Positions 7,849 through 16,275 are shown, counted from the stretch's first letter. The stretch: DNA of 44,913 nt from DATGIQ01 sp035295665 (GCA_035295665.1 DATGIQ010000337.1:1-44913); one strand, 5' to 3'. The notes: generated by a model from the letters alone, not told the origin. Translations and numbers: made by a program.

Positions 7849-8852
7849 ACCTCCCCATTGCCATCCTCACCATCCGGTGGATGTTTCGCGATACGCTTCG
7901 GCAAGCGCTGGCTTCCGGCGTGTTCTGGCTCATGCTGTGCGTGAGCCTGGTCTGCACCCTGTTCTGTTTTAGCGCCGGCATCCAGGGAGACCCCGTTTCG
8001 CTGGAGCGGACGGGTGAGTTAACCGAGTTCCTTCCCCGGCACGGTTCGTCAGGGTCCGATCTGGATAAGGCGGCCCGGTCGGGTGTGGACGTCGTCCGCG
8101 GTGAGTTGACCCTAGGCTTTGGTGCGGTGCGCATGCCGCTGGGGCGTGATGCCGAAGCAGCCGTACACCTGCTGCAATTGCTTTTGGCCGGCGGCGTCGC
8201 CGATGCCTTGGGCGTCTTGCTGGCGCTCGTGTGGACGGCCGGCTTCTTACCGACGTTCCTGGAGCCGAGCGCGGCCACGGTGCTTCTTTCCAAACCGGTG
8301 CCGCGGTGGAGCATCCTGGCCGGCAAGTATGGTGGCGTGTTGGCGTTCGTCGGCTTCCAGGCCATCGTCTTCGTGGGCGGCACCTGGCTGGCATTGGGGT
8401 TGCGCACGGGAGTGTGGACGCCGGCCTATCTCCTGTGTGTTCCGCTGCTCATTCTGCATTTCGCCATTTTTTTCAGTTGTTCCGTATTCCTTGCAGTCTG
8501 CACACGCAGCACCGTGGCCTGCGTGTTTGGTTCGGTGCTGTTTTGGCTGTTGTGCTGGGGATTGAACTATGGTCATCACGCAGCGTTGGCCACGCCGCAG
8601 CTCCAATCTGTTGCGCCGGCCTTTCAGGGGATGGTGGACGTGGTCTATTGGATTCTGCCCAAGCCAGCAGATTTGAGCATGGTCCTCTTCGACGCGCTTC
8701 AGGCGGACAACTCGTTTAGTCGACTGTTCGACTACCAAACCCTGCAAAGCCTGGGGGCTTTCTCTCCCGAGCTTTCCGTGCTGAGCTCGCTCGTGTTCAC
8801 GCTTGTCATGCTCGCGGCTTCCGCTCGGCAGCTGGCTACTACCGAATACTGA
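7845..8852 (+). CDS. ABC-2 type transporter permease
   Basis: A 335-residue membrane protein with about six hydrophobic segments: residues 25-45, one around 105-125, and four more in the C-terminal two thirds. The fragment SKPVPRWSILAGKYGG is characteristic of ABC-2 permeases ('LsxPvsRweillGKy') and sits before a membrane segment. A longer open frame begins upstream at 7269, but it lies inside the ATPase gene in another frame; the ATG at 7845, overlapping the ATPase stop in ATGA, is the natural start. A large hydrophilic loop (about residues 47-100) lies between the first two segments. With the ATPase it would make a homodimeric or heterodimeric exporter. Confidence 0.88.
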   Translation: MNLPIAILTIRWMFRDTLRQALASGVFWLMLCVSLVCTLFCFSAGIQGDPVSLERTGELTEFLPRHGSSGSDLDKAARSGVDVVRGELTLGFGAVRMPLGRDAEAAVHLLQLLLAGGVADALGVLLALVWTAGFLPTFLEPSAATVLLSKPVPRWSILAGKYGGVLAFVGFQAIVFVGGTWLALGLRTGVWTPAYLLCVPLLILHFAIFFSCSVFLAVCTRSTVACVFGSVLFWLLCWGLNYGHHAALATPQLQSVAPAFQGMVDVVYWILPKPADLSMVLFDALQADNSFSRLFDYQTLQSLGAFSPELSVLSSLVFTLVMLAASARQLATTEY

Positions 8853-8895
8853 TTCACGAAAGTCGGTAGTCCTCTTCTCCATGGCCCGGTCGGTT

Positions 8896-8959
8896 GTGTC
8901 CGTTTCGCGGCGGTGCATCAGCGCGGTTCTGCGAACCGCCGCGAAACAAAAACGGACAC
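8896..8959. repeat. Dispersed palindromic repeat, copy A
   Basis: GTGTCCGTTT (8896-8905) and AAACGGACAC (8950-8959) are perfect inverted arms, with an inner CGCGGCGGT paired to ACCGCCGCG. The central part contains CGGTTCTGCGAACCGCCG, shared with the other copies at 26171, 34433 and 32747. It begins 43 bases after the ABC permease stop and could fold as a transcript-end hairpin. Confidence 0.8.
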
Positions 8960-9103
8960 CTTCAGCGGGACTGGATATAAGGCGCCCAATGCAAGCGGGC
9001 TAACCATCCTTGAATTTGTTCCTGGACGAAGCCCCCTGCCTTCCTTTCCGTACTCCTTCCCATATCTTTCCTGCAGGCGGGCACCTCACCGGAGGAGTAA
9101 CCG

Positions 9104-10723
9104 ATGGTCCAGCAACAGCATCCACAAACCGGAGCCGAAGCCCTTGTGCAGCGATTGCGGGAACACGGCATCCGTCACATTTTTGGCTATCCCGGTGGAC
9201 AGATCACGCCACTCTACGATGCTCTGTACCGGGAGCCGGTAATCCGCCACATTCTGGCGCGCGATGAGCAGGCCGCAGGATTTATGGCCGACGGCTACGC
9301 CCGAGCCACCGGCCAGCCCGGCGTTGCCCTGGCCGTGTGCGGTCCCGGCGTGCTCAACGCCGCCACGCCGTTGGCGACCGCCTTTACCGACTCGGTGCCG
9401 GTCCTGCTGCTCAGCGGCCAAGTTGCCGCTGCCGGCAGCGGCCTGCGCTCCGGCTATTACCATGAGAACGACCAGCGCAATGCGTGCTCGACCTTTACCA
9501 AGTGGAGCACCTGCGTCACCGATGTGCGCGCGATCGTTCCGGAATGCGATCGTGCACTGGTGGCTCTCACCCAGGGACGCCCTGGCCCAGTTCTGTTAGA
9601 AGTCCCGGTCGATGTCTTGAGGGCAGAACATCCCAAACACCCCTTCCCGCCCCTTCTCGTCCCTTCCCCTGTGTCCAGGCCCACATCACAGGAACTGGAA
9701 GGATTGGCCACGCTCCTGGCGGGTTGGCGGAGGCCGCTCTTGCTAGCAGGGGGCGGAGTCATCAGCTCGGGGGCTGCGCCGTGGCTGTTGCAGTTGGCCG
9801 AGCGGATCGGCGCCCCCGTATTCCACACACTTAATGGCAAAAGCGCGTTCCCGCTGGACCATCCGCTCGCGGCACGGCTCCCCTGGCACCGGGCCACTTC
9901 CGACCTGACGAACATGGAGCAGTTTCTTTCTCCCTTGTTTGCCCAGGCCGATGGGCTCTTGGCCGTCGGCTGCCGATTCACGCAAGCGGCCACTGGAAGC
10001 TGGACGCTGCGGCTGCCGCCCTCGGTCGCCCAGATCGACATTGATCCCGCGGAGATTGGCCGGCATTATTCCGTTACGCTGGGCATTGCCGCCGATGCGC
10101 GGGAAACGCTGCGGGAGCTGATGAATCTTCTTCCGTCGGCGCCGCGCAAGCCCTGGACGGTGCCGCCATCCCATGAGCCCACACGGCTGCCGGGGCTCGA
10201 CCTGCTCGCGCCCCTGCGGCGGACGCTTCCCCGGGATGCGATTCTTGTCGCCGACATCACCCGGCTGTCGTATATCATTCTGTCCGAATTCCCGGTGATG
10301 GAGCAGCGGACCTTTCTACACCCCGCCGGCTTTGTTCCCATGGGCTATGGTTTGCCGGCCGCGCTCGGGGCTCAGGCAGCTTTTCCCGAGCGAACGGTGG
10401 TGGCGGTAGTCGGCGACGGGTGCTTTTTGATGTCCGGCATGGAACTTGCCACCGCGGTGCAGGAAAAGCTCCCTGTCATCGTCATCCTCGTCAACGACCA
10501 GTGTTTGTCTCTGATCAAGGCGATCCAGCATCGGCGTTATGAGAACCATTTTCTCGGCGTCGACCTGCGGAACCCGGACTTTGAGTTATTTGCGCGGGCA
10601 TTCGGTGTCCGTTCGTGGAGCATTCTCACGGATGCCGAGTTTGAACGGGCCCTGCGGGAAGCGATTGCCCTTCGAGAACCCGCGCTCATTGAGGTGCGGC
10701 TGGAGCAACACGGATCTGTTTGA
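9104..10723 (+). CDS. Thiamine-diphosphate enzyme, acetolactate synthase family
   Basis: A 539-residue enzyme with the three-domain layout of the acetolactate synthase/pyruvate oxidase family: an N-terminal pyrimidine-binding domain with the catalytic glutamate E55 in ARDEQAAGFMADGYAR, a central domain (about 190-320), and a C-terminal ThDP-binding domain with GDG (437-439) and N464 forming the usual GDG-x24-N metal motif. GGAGGAG lies six bases before the ATG at 9104. The N-terminal block is close to catalytic subunits of acetohydroxyacid synthase, but the protein is shorter than most (about 560-600 residues) and there is no regulatory subunit gene or other branched-chain genes nearby. It could instead be a related decarboxylase or ligase, so no symbol is given. 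Its last 38 bases overlap the convergent HEAT-repeat gene. Confidence 0.88.
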   Translation: MVQQQHPQTGAEALVQRLREHGIRHIFGYPGGQITPLYDALYREPVIRHILARDEQAAGFMADGYARATGQPGVALAVCGPGVLNAATPLATAFTDSVPVLLLSGQVAAAGSGLRSGYYHENDQRNACSTFTKWSTCVTDVRAIVPECDRALVALTQGRPGPVLLEVPVDVLRAEHPKHPFPPLLVPSPVSRPTSQELEGLATLLAGWRRPLLLAGGGVISSGAAPWLLQLAERIGAPVFHTLNGKSAFPLDHPLAARLPWHRATSDLTNMEQFLSPLFAQADGLLAVGCRFTQAATGSWTLRLPPSVAQIDIDPAEIGRHYSVTLGIAADARETLRELMNLLPSAPRKPWTVPPSHEPTRLPGLDLLAPLRRTLPRDAILVADITRLSYIILSEFPVMEQRTFLHPAGFVPMGYGLPAALGAQAAFPERTVVAVVGDGCFLMSGMELATAVQEKLPVIVILVNDQCLSLIKAIQHRRYENHFLGVDLRNPDFELFARAFGVRSWSILTDAEFERALREAIALREPALIEVRLEQHGSV

Positions 10724-11162
10724 GGACCTTCTGCACGGCTTCGCGCACCAACGGGTCCGGATCCCGGCTGATCTTTTGCAAGGCGGGGATTGCCGGGCGG
10801 GCTTGCGGGCCGATCTGACCGAGAGCCAGGGCTGCCTGCCGGCGGACCGCCCACTCCGGATCGCTCAGGGCCGCGCAAAGTGCCGGCACGGCGTCGCTGG
10901 CGGCGGGGCCGATTTGACCCAGGGCCAGTGCGGCATGTTGGCGGACCAGGCGGTCCCTCTTCAGCGCCTCCATCAGGGCCGGCACGGCGGAGCGGGCTTC
11001 CGGCCCCAGCCGTCCCAGTCCAAATGCACCCTGTACCTGGATCGATGGATTGGGATCGCGCAACATCTGCTCCAGCTCGGCCACGGTTTTGCCAGTATAG
11101 GGCGGCCGGGCACGGCAAGCGGTGACAAGAACCACGAGGAGTAGCAGGAACCAGCGACGCAT
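10686..11162 (-). CDS. HEAT-repeat lipoprotein
   Basis: A 158-residue protein with a lipoprotein signal: hydrophobic stretch then LVTAC with Cys16 as the likely lipidated residue. After a linker it has about four HEAT/PBS-type helical repeats of the kind 'xAAxALGQIGPxAxxAVPAL', for example HAALALGQIGPAASDAVPAL and QAALALGQIGPQARPAIPAL. Such repeats form a curved helical scaffold for protein contacts. No enzyme motif is present. Its 3' end overlaps the ThDP enzyme gene tail to tail by 38 bases, and its 5' end faces the DUF1549 gene across a 194-base divergent region. Membrane anchoring at the outer or inner membrane is inferred from the lipobox. Confidence 0.85.
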   Translation of the reverse strand: MRRWFLLLLVVLVTACRARPPYTGKTVAELEQMLRDPNPSIQVQGAFGLGRLGPEARSAVPALMEALKRDRLVRQHAALALGQIGPAASDAVPALCAALSDPEWAVRRQAALALGQIGPQARPAIPALQKISRDPDPLVREAVQKVLKQIRVAPAAPQ

Positions 11163-11239
11163 ACGGCATCTGCCAGAATTCGGGGTCGCAGCAGATCAAT
11201 TCTATCTCGCCGTGGCAAAATGCGTTAGATTTCCCGACG

Positions 11240-11262
11240 CCGATTGCTTATGATGCAATCGG
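11240..11262. promoter_or_regulatory. Palindrome in divergent promoter region
   Basis: CCGATTGC (11240-11247) and GCAATCGG (11255-11262) form a perfect 8-base inverted repeat around a 7-base AT-rich spacer, midway between the divergent HEAT lipoprotein and DUF1549 genes. The shape suits a dimeric regulator operator. That role is inferred only. Confidence 0.35.
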
Positions 11263-11313
11263 ATTGCCATACGTCCGTAGTGATGCGGCTCCCTTTGGTT
11301 GTGCGGACGGCAA

Positions 11314-11332
11314 CGAGGCAGAATCTGCCTCG
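11314..11332 (+). promoter_or_regulatory. Tight hairpin just before the DUF1549 ribosome-binding site
   Basis: CGAGGCAG (11314-11321) and CTGCCTCG (11325-11332) are perfect arms around a 3-base loop, about ten bases before the AAAGGAG that serves the ATG at 11357. In RNA this would be a stable hairpin close to the ribosome-binding site and could affect translation or mRNA stability. Confidence 0.4.
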
Positions 11333-11356
11333 GACAGCTGAAAGGAGACTCCGGCC

Positions 11357-13003
11357 ATGAAGAACCCCGGGTTGTGGTTGTTGCTTGGCGTGTGCGTTGG
11401 GTTAGCCAGCCCGCCGGCCCAGGCGGATACGCCCATTGCGGCCACAGCAAAGCCAATCCCTGCGACGGCGAGCTCGGCGCTCGATCCACAACAGATGGCG
11501 GCCCGGATCGACCAGCTCATTGCCCAAAAATACGCTGCCGAAGGCGTCCAGCCGGCACCGCTTGCTGACGATGCCGAGTTCCTCCGCCGCCTTTACCTGG
11601 ACCTGGCTGGCCGGATCCCGCGGGTCGTGGAGGTGCGCGATTTTTTGGATGAGGCCGCCCCGGACAAACGGCATCGAGCCATCGAACGGCTGCTGGAGGA
11701 TCCAGACCACTCGCACCAATACATCCATCACTTCACGAATGTTTGGCGCGCGTTGCTGGTGCCCCAGTCGAACAATCAGCAAGTGCAGCTCCTGGTCCCG
11801 GGCTTTGAAGCTTGGTTGCGACAACGGGTGCGGGCCAACACCCCGTATGATGTCCTGGTTCGCGAATTGCTCACCGGCTCGGTCGGCTTCGCCATGCGCA
11901 ATCCCGGCCAACTCGCCAACCAGCGTGAACCGTCGCCGCTTGCCTTCTACCAGGCCAACGATCTGAAGCCCGAGAACCTGGCGGCGAGCACGACCCGGTT
12001 GTTCCTCGGTGTCAAGCTGGAGTGTGCCCAGTGCCATGATCATCCGCGTGACCAGTGGACGCGGAAACAATTCTGGGAATACGCAGCATTCTTCTCCGGC
12101 ATCCGGGCCAATATGAATGGCGACTTCATTACCTCCGTCACGGAAAATCCGGAGAGCCGGTCGCTGAAAATCCCCGGCACGGAGCGCGTCGTGATGGCCC
12201 GCTTCCTGGATGGTACGGAGCCGCGCTGGCAAGCAGATACGCGGGCCCGGCCCACGCTGGCCGACTGGATTACCGATGCCCGGAATCCGTACTTCGCTCG
12301 CGCTGGGGCTAATCGTCTGTGGGGCCACTTCTTCGGCATCGGTCTCATCGAACCCGTGGACGAGGCCAGCGACGAGAACCCGCCCAGCCATCCCGAGCTG
12401 CTCGAAGAGTTGGCCCGGCAATTTGTGGCCCACCATTTTGATATCAAGTATCTGATCCGCGCGATCACCAACAGCCAAACGTATCAACGCAGCAGCGCGG
12501 CAACCGACCGCCGTTCGGAGGATGCCCGGCTCTTTGCCCGCATGGCCGTCAAGGGGCTCTCTCCGGAACAGTTCTTCGACAGCCTGGCCGAGGCGATCGG
12601 GTTCCATGAGGACTCCCGGCCAACTCCGCGTCTGGATGGTCAGCCGGTCAACACCCCACGGGCCATGTTCCTGGCCAAGTTCTCCAATCAGGAAAACCGC
12701 ACCGAATGGCAGACCTCGATCCTCCAGGCGCTGGCGTTGATGAATGGCCGATTCATCGACGACGCCACCAGCATCGAACGCAGCAAGACGCTGGCCGCCG
12801 TCGTGGATGCCCCGTTCCTGAGTACGGAGCAACGCATCGAAACCCTTTATCTGGCCACGCTGAGCCGGAAACCACGGGCCGAGGAGCTGAAGCGGCTGGT
12901 GAAATACGTCACCAGCGGCGGTCCAAAGGGTAATCAGGCCGACGCCTTGGCGGATGTTTTTTGGGCTCTGCTCAACAGCGGCGAATTCATCCTCAATCAC
13001 TGA
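11357..13003 (+). CDS. DUF1549/DUF1553 domain protein
   Basis: A 548-residue exported protein with a signal peptide ending around the AQA motif near residue 23. Residues 50-260 match DUF1549 (LRRLYLDLAGRIP is the family's opening motif) and include the CAQCH motif (223-227), part of the usual 'ECAQCHDHP' string. Residues about 300-540 match DUF1553 (RPTLADWITDARNPYFARAGANRLWGHFFG, then NPPSHPELLEELA). AAAGGAG precedes the ATG. These planctomycete proteins are abundant, often paired with a DUF1501 (sulfatase-like) gene, and are thought to take part in polysaccharide or extracellular degradation, but no biochemical role is established. No DUF1501 partner follows here; the next gene is a DUF1559 protein. 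Whether CAQCH binds heme is not known from sequence. Confidence 0.93.
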   Translation: MKNPGLWLLLGVCVGLASPPAQADTPIAATAKPIPATASSALDPQQMAARIDQLIAQKYAAEGVQPAPLADDAEFLRRLYLDLAGRIPRVVEVRDFLDEAAPDKRHRAIERLLEDPDHSHQYIHHFTNVWRALLVPQSNNQQVQLLVPGFEAWLRQRVRANTPYDVLVRELLTGSVGFAMRNPGQLANQREPSPLAFYQANDLKPENLAASTTRLFLGVKLECAQCHDHPRDQWTRKQFWEYAAFFSGIRANMNGDFITSVTENPESRSLKIPGTERVVMARFLDGTEPRWQADTRARPTLADWITDARNPYFARAGANRLWGHFFGIGLIEPVDEASDENPPSHPELLEELARQFVAHHFDIKYLIRAITNSQTYQRSSAATDRRSEDARLFARMAVKGLSPEQFFDSLAEAIGFHEDSRPTPRLDGQPVNTPRAMFLAKFSNQENRTEWQTSILQALALMNGRFIDDATSIERSKTLAAVVDAPFLSTEQRIETLYLATLSRKPRAEELKRLVKYVTSGGPKGNQADALADVFWALLNSGEFILNH

Positions 13004-13146
13004 TTGGTCCAGAACCAGGCAGCGAGCCGTCGTGCTCCATGGAAACGCTCGTTGACGGGATCCGCGTTGTCTGCGCCGCTCCGCGAAATTCTTCCAGTTC
13101 AAGTTGCGCGCTGAAGTGCAGCCAACGCAGCCGAAGACCATCCAAG

Positions 13147-14205
13147 ATGTGGCCCCGGCGGGCATTCACGCTTCTGGAACTCCTGGTCGTGATTGCCATT
13201 ATCGCCGTGCTCATTGGCCTGTTGATCCCGGCCGTACAGAAGGTGCGTGAGGCTGCCAGCCGGGTCCGGTGCGTCAACAATCTCAAGCAGCTCGGTTTAG
13301 CTCTGCACAACTATCACGGGACTGCGGGCTGCTTTCCGCCCGGGATGATTGCCTCCGGCTCCAACATGAGTGATGCCGAGGCGAGCGGCATCACTTACCT
13401 GCTCCCCTATCTGGAACAAGACAACACGCACCGCCTGTACCATTTCGACGAGCCGTGGTTTCAGGCCGATAACTTCGAGGCGGTGGGCATCGCGGTGAAG
13501 GTGTTCTATTGCCCAAGCAACCGCGACCAGGGCTTCATCGACTTGCAGCAAATCGCCCAGGAGTGGCAAACGCCCCTGCCGGCGCGGGTAGCCAGCTGTG
13601 ATTATGCCTTTTGCCGAGGGGCCAACGGAGCGGTGCACTTCGATTGGACGCGCATCCCGCCGGCGGTTCGTGGCGTCTTCCATATTCGTCCGCCGGGAGA
13701 GCGGGGAGCGGGAGTTCGTCTGCGGGACATCTCGGACGGAACCAGCTCGACCTTTGCCATGGGCGAAGCAGCGGGCGGCAACGCGCTGTTCCTGGTCCGC
13801 GACTTGACCAACCCTTCCCAGCCGGTCCTGGAAAGTTTGACCGGCCAACCCGTGCCCGTGGATCAATCCTGGGGCGCGGCGGGCATCGGCGATGCCGCCC
13901 ACCCCTTCTACGGGTCGGTACTGGCCGTCACCGCCCAATACGGTTTGCCGGCCGACCCCCGTGATGAACCGATGAACCGCCGGCCGACGACCCCCACGGT
14001 TTGGGGCAACGACCCCCGTGGCGACAATCGCAACGGCAAAGATTGGATCAGCGGGTTTCGGAGCCTGCATCATGGCGGCTGCAATTTTCTCTTTTGCGAC
14101 GGCAGCATTCGCTTCGTGACCCAGACCATTCAGCCCGAGACCTACCGTGCCCTCTCGACCTATGCTGGAGGGGAGATTGTTTCAGACGGGACCTTGACTC
14201 CTTGA
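13147..14205 (+). CDS. DUF1559 protein with pilin-like N-terminus
   Basis: A 352-residue protein opening with a type IV pilin-like methylation segment: MWPRRA then FTLLELLVVIAIIAVLIGLLIPAVQKVREAA. The residue before the mature Phe is Ala rather than the usual Gly. The body matches DUF1559 (SBP_bac_10-type), with the typical 'NNLKQLGLALHNYH' and the C-terminal FRSLHHGGCNFLFCDGSIRF motif. I place the start at 13147 because it gives the short basic prepilin leader; an open frame extends upstream to 12961 but overlaps the DUF1549 gene. There is no clear ribosome-binding sequence. DUF1559 proteins occur in very high copy number in planctomycetes and are thought to be pseudopilin-like surface or secretion proteins. 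The gene starts 143 bases after DUF1549/DUF1553. Confidence 0.9.
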   Translation: MWPRRAFTLLELLVVIAIIAVLIGLLIPAVQKVREAASRVRCVNNLKQLGLALHNYHGTAGCFPPGMIASGSNMSDAEASGITYLLPYLEQDNTHRLYHFDEPWFQADNFEAVGIAVKVFYCPSNRDQGFIDLQQIAQEWQTPLPARVASCDYAFCRGANGAVHFDWTRIPPAVRGVFHIRPPGERGAGVRLRDISDGTSSTFAMGEAAGGNALFLVRDLTNPSQPVLESLTGQPVPVDQSWGAAGIGDAAHPFYGSVLAVTAQYGLPADPRDEPMNRRPTTPTVWGNDPRGDNRNGKDWISGFRSLHHGGCNFLFCDGSIRFVTQTIQPETYRALSTYAGGEIVSDGTLTP

Positions 14206-14241
14206 TCTGCGGGTTGCTATACCGTGTGTAGCTCTGGTTTT

Positions 14242-14281
14242 GCAGTGGTTCGCCCGTCCGGGTAGTTCTGCGAACCACCGC
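14242..14281. repeat. Dispersed palindromic repeat, degenerate copy E
   Basis: GCAGTGGTTCG (14242-14252) and CGAACCACCGC (14271-14281) form imperfect arms 36 bases after the DUF1559 stop. The motif GTTCTGCGAACCACCGC is a variant of the family core seen at 8896 and 26171. It may double as an end-of-transcript hairpin. Confidence 0.55.
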
Positions 14282-14315
14282 TAAACGGATCGCAACACTA
14301 AAAGGAATTCGAGGC

Positions 14316-14468
14316 ATGACTGTCGAACAACAAATCTTCACCCCTGCCGAAGTTGAAGCGTTCCAGGCCGATGACCGCAGTGCCGCGACGGCGATTGTCG
14401 GACTGATGGTGGGGATCTTCACCATTGGCCTCTTCGGATACCTGGGAGTCTGCTACTGGGTGGGATGA
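14316..14468 (+). CDS. Small membrane protein, 50 residues
   Basis: An ATG at 14316, preceded by AAAAGGAATTCGAGG, opens a 50-codon frame ending in TGA at 14466-14468. The peptide has an acidic N-terminal half (TVEQQIFTPAEVEAFQADDR) and one clear membrane helix (about residues 25-48: ATAIVGLMVGIFTIGLFGYL and on). This pattern of good start signal plus a membrane segment supports a real gene. It lies between DUF1559 and the LRR gene on the same strand. Single-pass proteins of this kind may be assembly or regulatory subunits, but I recognise no family and assign no function. Confidence 0.65.
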   Translation: MTVEQQIFTPAEVEAFQADDRSAATAIVGLMVGIFTIGLFGYLGVCYWVG

Positions 14469-14535
14469 CGATCGCGTTTTCCGACTCGGCCCCAGGGCGA
14501 TGACGCCAGCCTTCACGTGATTCAAGGAGGATTCC

Positions 14536-15150
14536 ATGAGGCTGAACCCGCTCCTCTTGCTCGCGCTCGGCGTGCATCTGACTACCGCTTGCTTGCTCCT
14601 CGCCCAGGAGCGGAAGACGGAACAGGACCTGACCGTGGCCGAGATCAAACGGCTCAAGGGAAAGGTTCAGTGGGACGGGAATGCTCCGGATAAACCGGTG
14701 ATCGGGGTCGATCTGCATGGCACGCGCATCACGGACGCAGGCCTCGAACATCTCAAAGTGCTGACCAGGCTCCAAACCCTCAACCTTTACAACACCAAGA
14801 TCACCGACGCGGGCCTGGTCCATCTCCAGGGCTTGACCAGTCTCACCACGCTCTTCCTCAACGACACGCCCATCACCGATGCCGGGCTGGCGTATTTGCG
14901 AGGATTGACCCATCTCCAGCAGCTGGGCCTGTATCACACTCAGATCAGCGATGAAGGGTTGGCGCACCTAAAAACCCTGACGAGCCTGCAAAAACTCACG
15001 CTGAGCGGCAAGCGAATTACCGATCAAGGTCTGGCGCAGCTGAAGCCACTGGGTAACCTTCGGGAGCTAGGTCTCTATGGCACCAAGGTTACACCGGCGG
15101 GAATGCAGGATCTGCACCGGTCACTGCCCAAGCTGCAAATCGTGCATTGA
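14536..15150 (+). CDS. Exported leucine-rich-repeat protein
   Basis: A 204-residue protein with a signal peptide (hydrophobic residues 4-22, then LAQE). From about residue 60 it has five to six leucine-rich repeats of about 24 residues with the pattern 'ITDAGLxxLxxLTxLxxLxLxxT', for example ITDAGLVHLQGLTSLTTL and ISDEGLAHLKTLTSLQKL. This is the GALA-like/'ITDAGL' subtype common in planctomycetes. LRR arrays form solenoids that bind proteins; no enzymatic domain is present. AAGGAGGATTCC precedes the ATG at 14536. Its last 62 bases overlap the end of the convergent PEP-CTERM gene. Confidence 0.9.
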   Translation: MRLNPLLLLALGVHLTTACLLLAQERKTEQDLTVAEIKRLKGKVQWDGNAPDKPVIGVDLHGTRITDAGLEHLKVLTRLQTLNLYNTKITDAGLVHLQGLTSLTTLFLNDTPITDAGLAYLRGLTHLQQLGLYHTQISDEGLAHLKTLTSLQKLTLSGKRITDQGLAQLKPLGNLRELGLYGTKVTPAGMQDLHRSLPKLQIVH

Positions 15151-16102
15151 TTGCCTTGACGCCGCCATAGAAAGCCAACCCGACCAGACCGACACCGAGG
15201 AGCATCCAGCTGCGTGGCTCCGGTACCGCCGGCGCCTGTGGGGCAAACGTAATGAAGGCCGGGGCGTTCAGCTGGGGACCGGAGGCAAAGACATCGATGA
15301 AGGCTCCTGTCCGGCCATCGTAGCGCACCACGCTGTCGCTGCCGCTGCCGACGACGTACAGGTCGCCGTCCGGCCCAAACTCGAGGCCCTCCGGATTCAC
15401 CAGGCCGCCGCCGGAAGCAAAGATCCCGAGAAAAGCTCCCGTGGTTCCGTCGTAACGGCGGACATCGTTCGTGGTGAGACTGCTGACATAAAGATTGCCA
15501 TCCGGCCCGAAGGTCAGGCCAGTGGGCCCGCTGAGGCCTCCCCCTTTGGTGAAGGTGTCGATGAGCGTCCCCGTCACGCCGTTGAAGCGCAGCACGCTGT
15601 TGCCGACCTGGCCCGTCACATAAAGGTTGCCGTCGCGGCCAAAGGTCAAATCGAACGGTGCCGTGGGTCCACTGGTAAAGATCTGTTTGAACTGGCCGGT
15701 CTTGCCATCGTAGCGGCTGACAGCAGCATCCAGATCGCCAACCAGGTAGAGGTCCCTATCCGGCCCGAAGGTCAGCCCGAGCGTTCCGCTGGTATTACCG
15801 CCCTTGGTGAAATGATCGACGTGGCCGCCGCTCATGCCAGCGAACCGTTCCACGCCGCCGGGAAAAAAGTTGCCGACATACAAATTGCCGTCCGAACCAT
15901 AGCTCAAGCCCGTCGGCTGGGTGAGCCCGCTACCGGAGGCAAAGGTTCCGAGAAAGGCTTTGGTTGTTTGATCGTAACGCTCTACCGCGCCATTGCCGGA
16001 GTTGCTGACCAGGACATCGGCGCGAACGGACTCCGTGTCGGTGCACGGCAGGCACAGCAGAGCCATGCCGGTCATCGCCAGGGGAATCGAACTTCGCATC
16101 AT
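15089..16102 (-). CDS. PEP-CTERM beta-propeller protein
   Basis: A 337-residue exported protein. After a signal peptide, five to six blades of an NHL/Vgb-like propeller repeat with the pattern 'GLTFGPDGNLYVxxxxxxxVxRYDGxTGxFxxxFxxG'. The C-terminus has AVPEPRSW followed by a hydrophobic helix (MLLGVGLVGLAFY), the PEP-CTERM sorting signal read by exosortase systems in exopolysaccharide-producing bacteria. The start at 16102 (ATGATG) follows GAGGAG five bases upstream; an open frame continues to 16282 but has no signal peptide at its start. The usual tail of basic residues is missing: the frame runs on for about 20 residues into the LRR gene, while another frame at 15165 would give W-R-R, so a small frameshift near the end is possible. 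Confidence 0.85.
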   Translation of the reverse strand: MMRSSIPLAMTGMALLCLPCTDTESVRADVLVSNSGNGAVERYDQTTKAFLGTFASGSGLTQPTGLSYGSDGNLYVGNFFPGGVERFAGMSGGHVDHFTKGGNTSGTLGLTFGPDRDLYLVGDLDAAVSRYDGKTGQFKQIFTSGPTAPFDLTFGRDGNLYVTGQVGNSVLRFNGVTGTLIDTFTKGGGLSGPTGLTFGPDGNLYVSSLTTNDVRRYDGTTGAFLGIFASGGGLVNPEGLEFGPDGDLYVVGSGSDSVVRYDGRTGAFIDVFASGPQLNAPAFITFAPQAPAVPEPRSWMLLGVGLVGLAFYGGVKAINARFAAWAVTGADPAFPPV

Positions 16103-16220
16103 CGGTGCTCCTCGATGAACAGGGAATCTCCGCAGGGCGAGTACGAGCGTTTCGGTTGATCCGCGGGGCACCACGATGAACGGAGACACAATTCGGTGGA
16201 GGGCAACCGTCGTCGCTACA

Positions 16221-16258
16221 CGGCGGTTCGTAGAACGGCGGGGTCCTACGAACCGCCG
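16221..16258. repeat. Dispersed palindromic repeat, copy F
   Basis: CGGCGGTTCGTAG (16221-16233) and CTACGAACCGCCG (16246-16258) are perfect 13-base arms around a 12-base centre, upstream of the PEP-CTERM gene. The arms are a variant of the family core (CGGCGGTTCGCAG in copies B and C). The matching change on both arms (GTAG with CTAC) keeps the pairing. Confidence 0.7.
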
Positions 16259-16275
16259 CTTCACTGGCTCCGTGC

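Noticed and set aside
11402..13165. 587-residue - strand frame over the DUF1549 gene
   Set aside because: Shadow of a gene with clear DUF1549/DUF1553 motifs on the + strand.
15077..16159. 360-residue + strand frame over the PEP-CTERM gene
   Set aside because: Antisense to clear propeller repeats and a PEP-CTERM signal.
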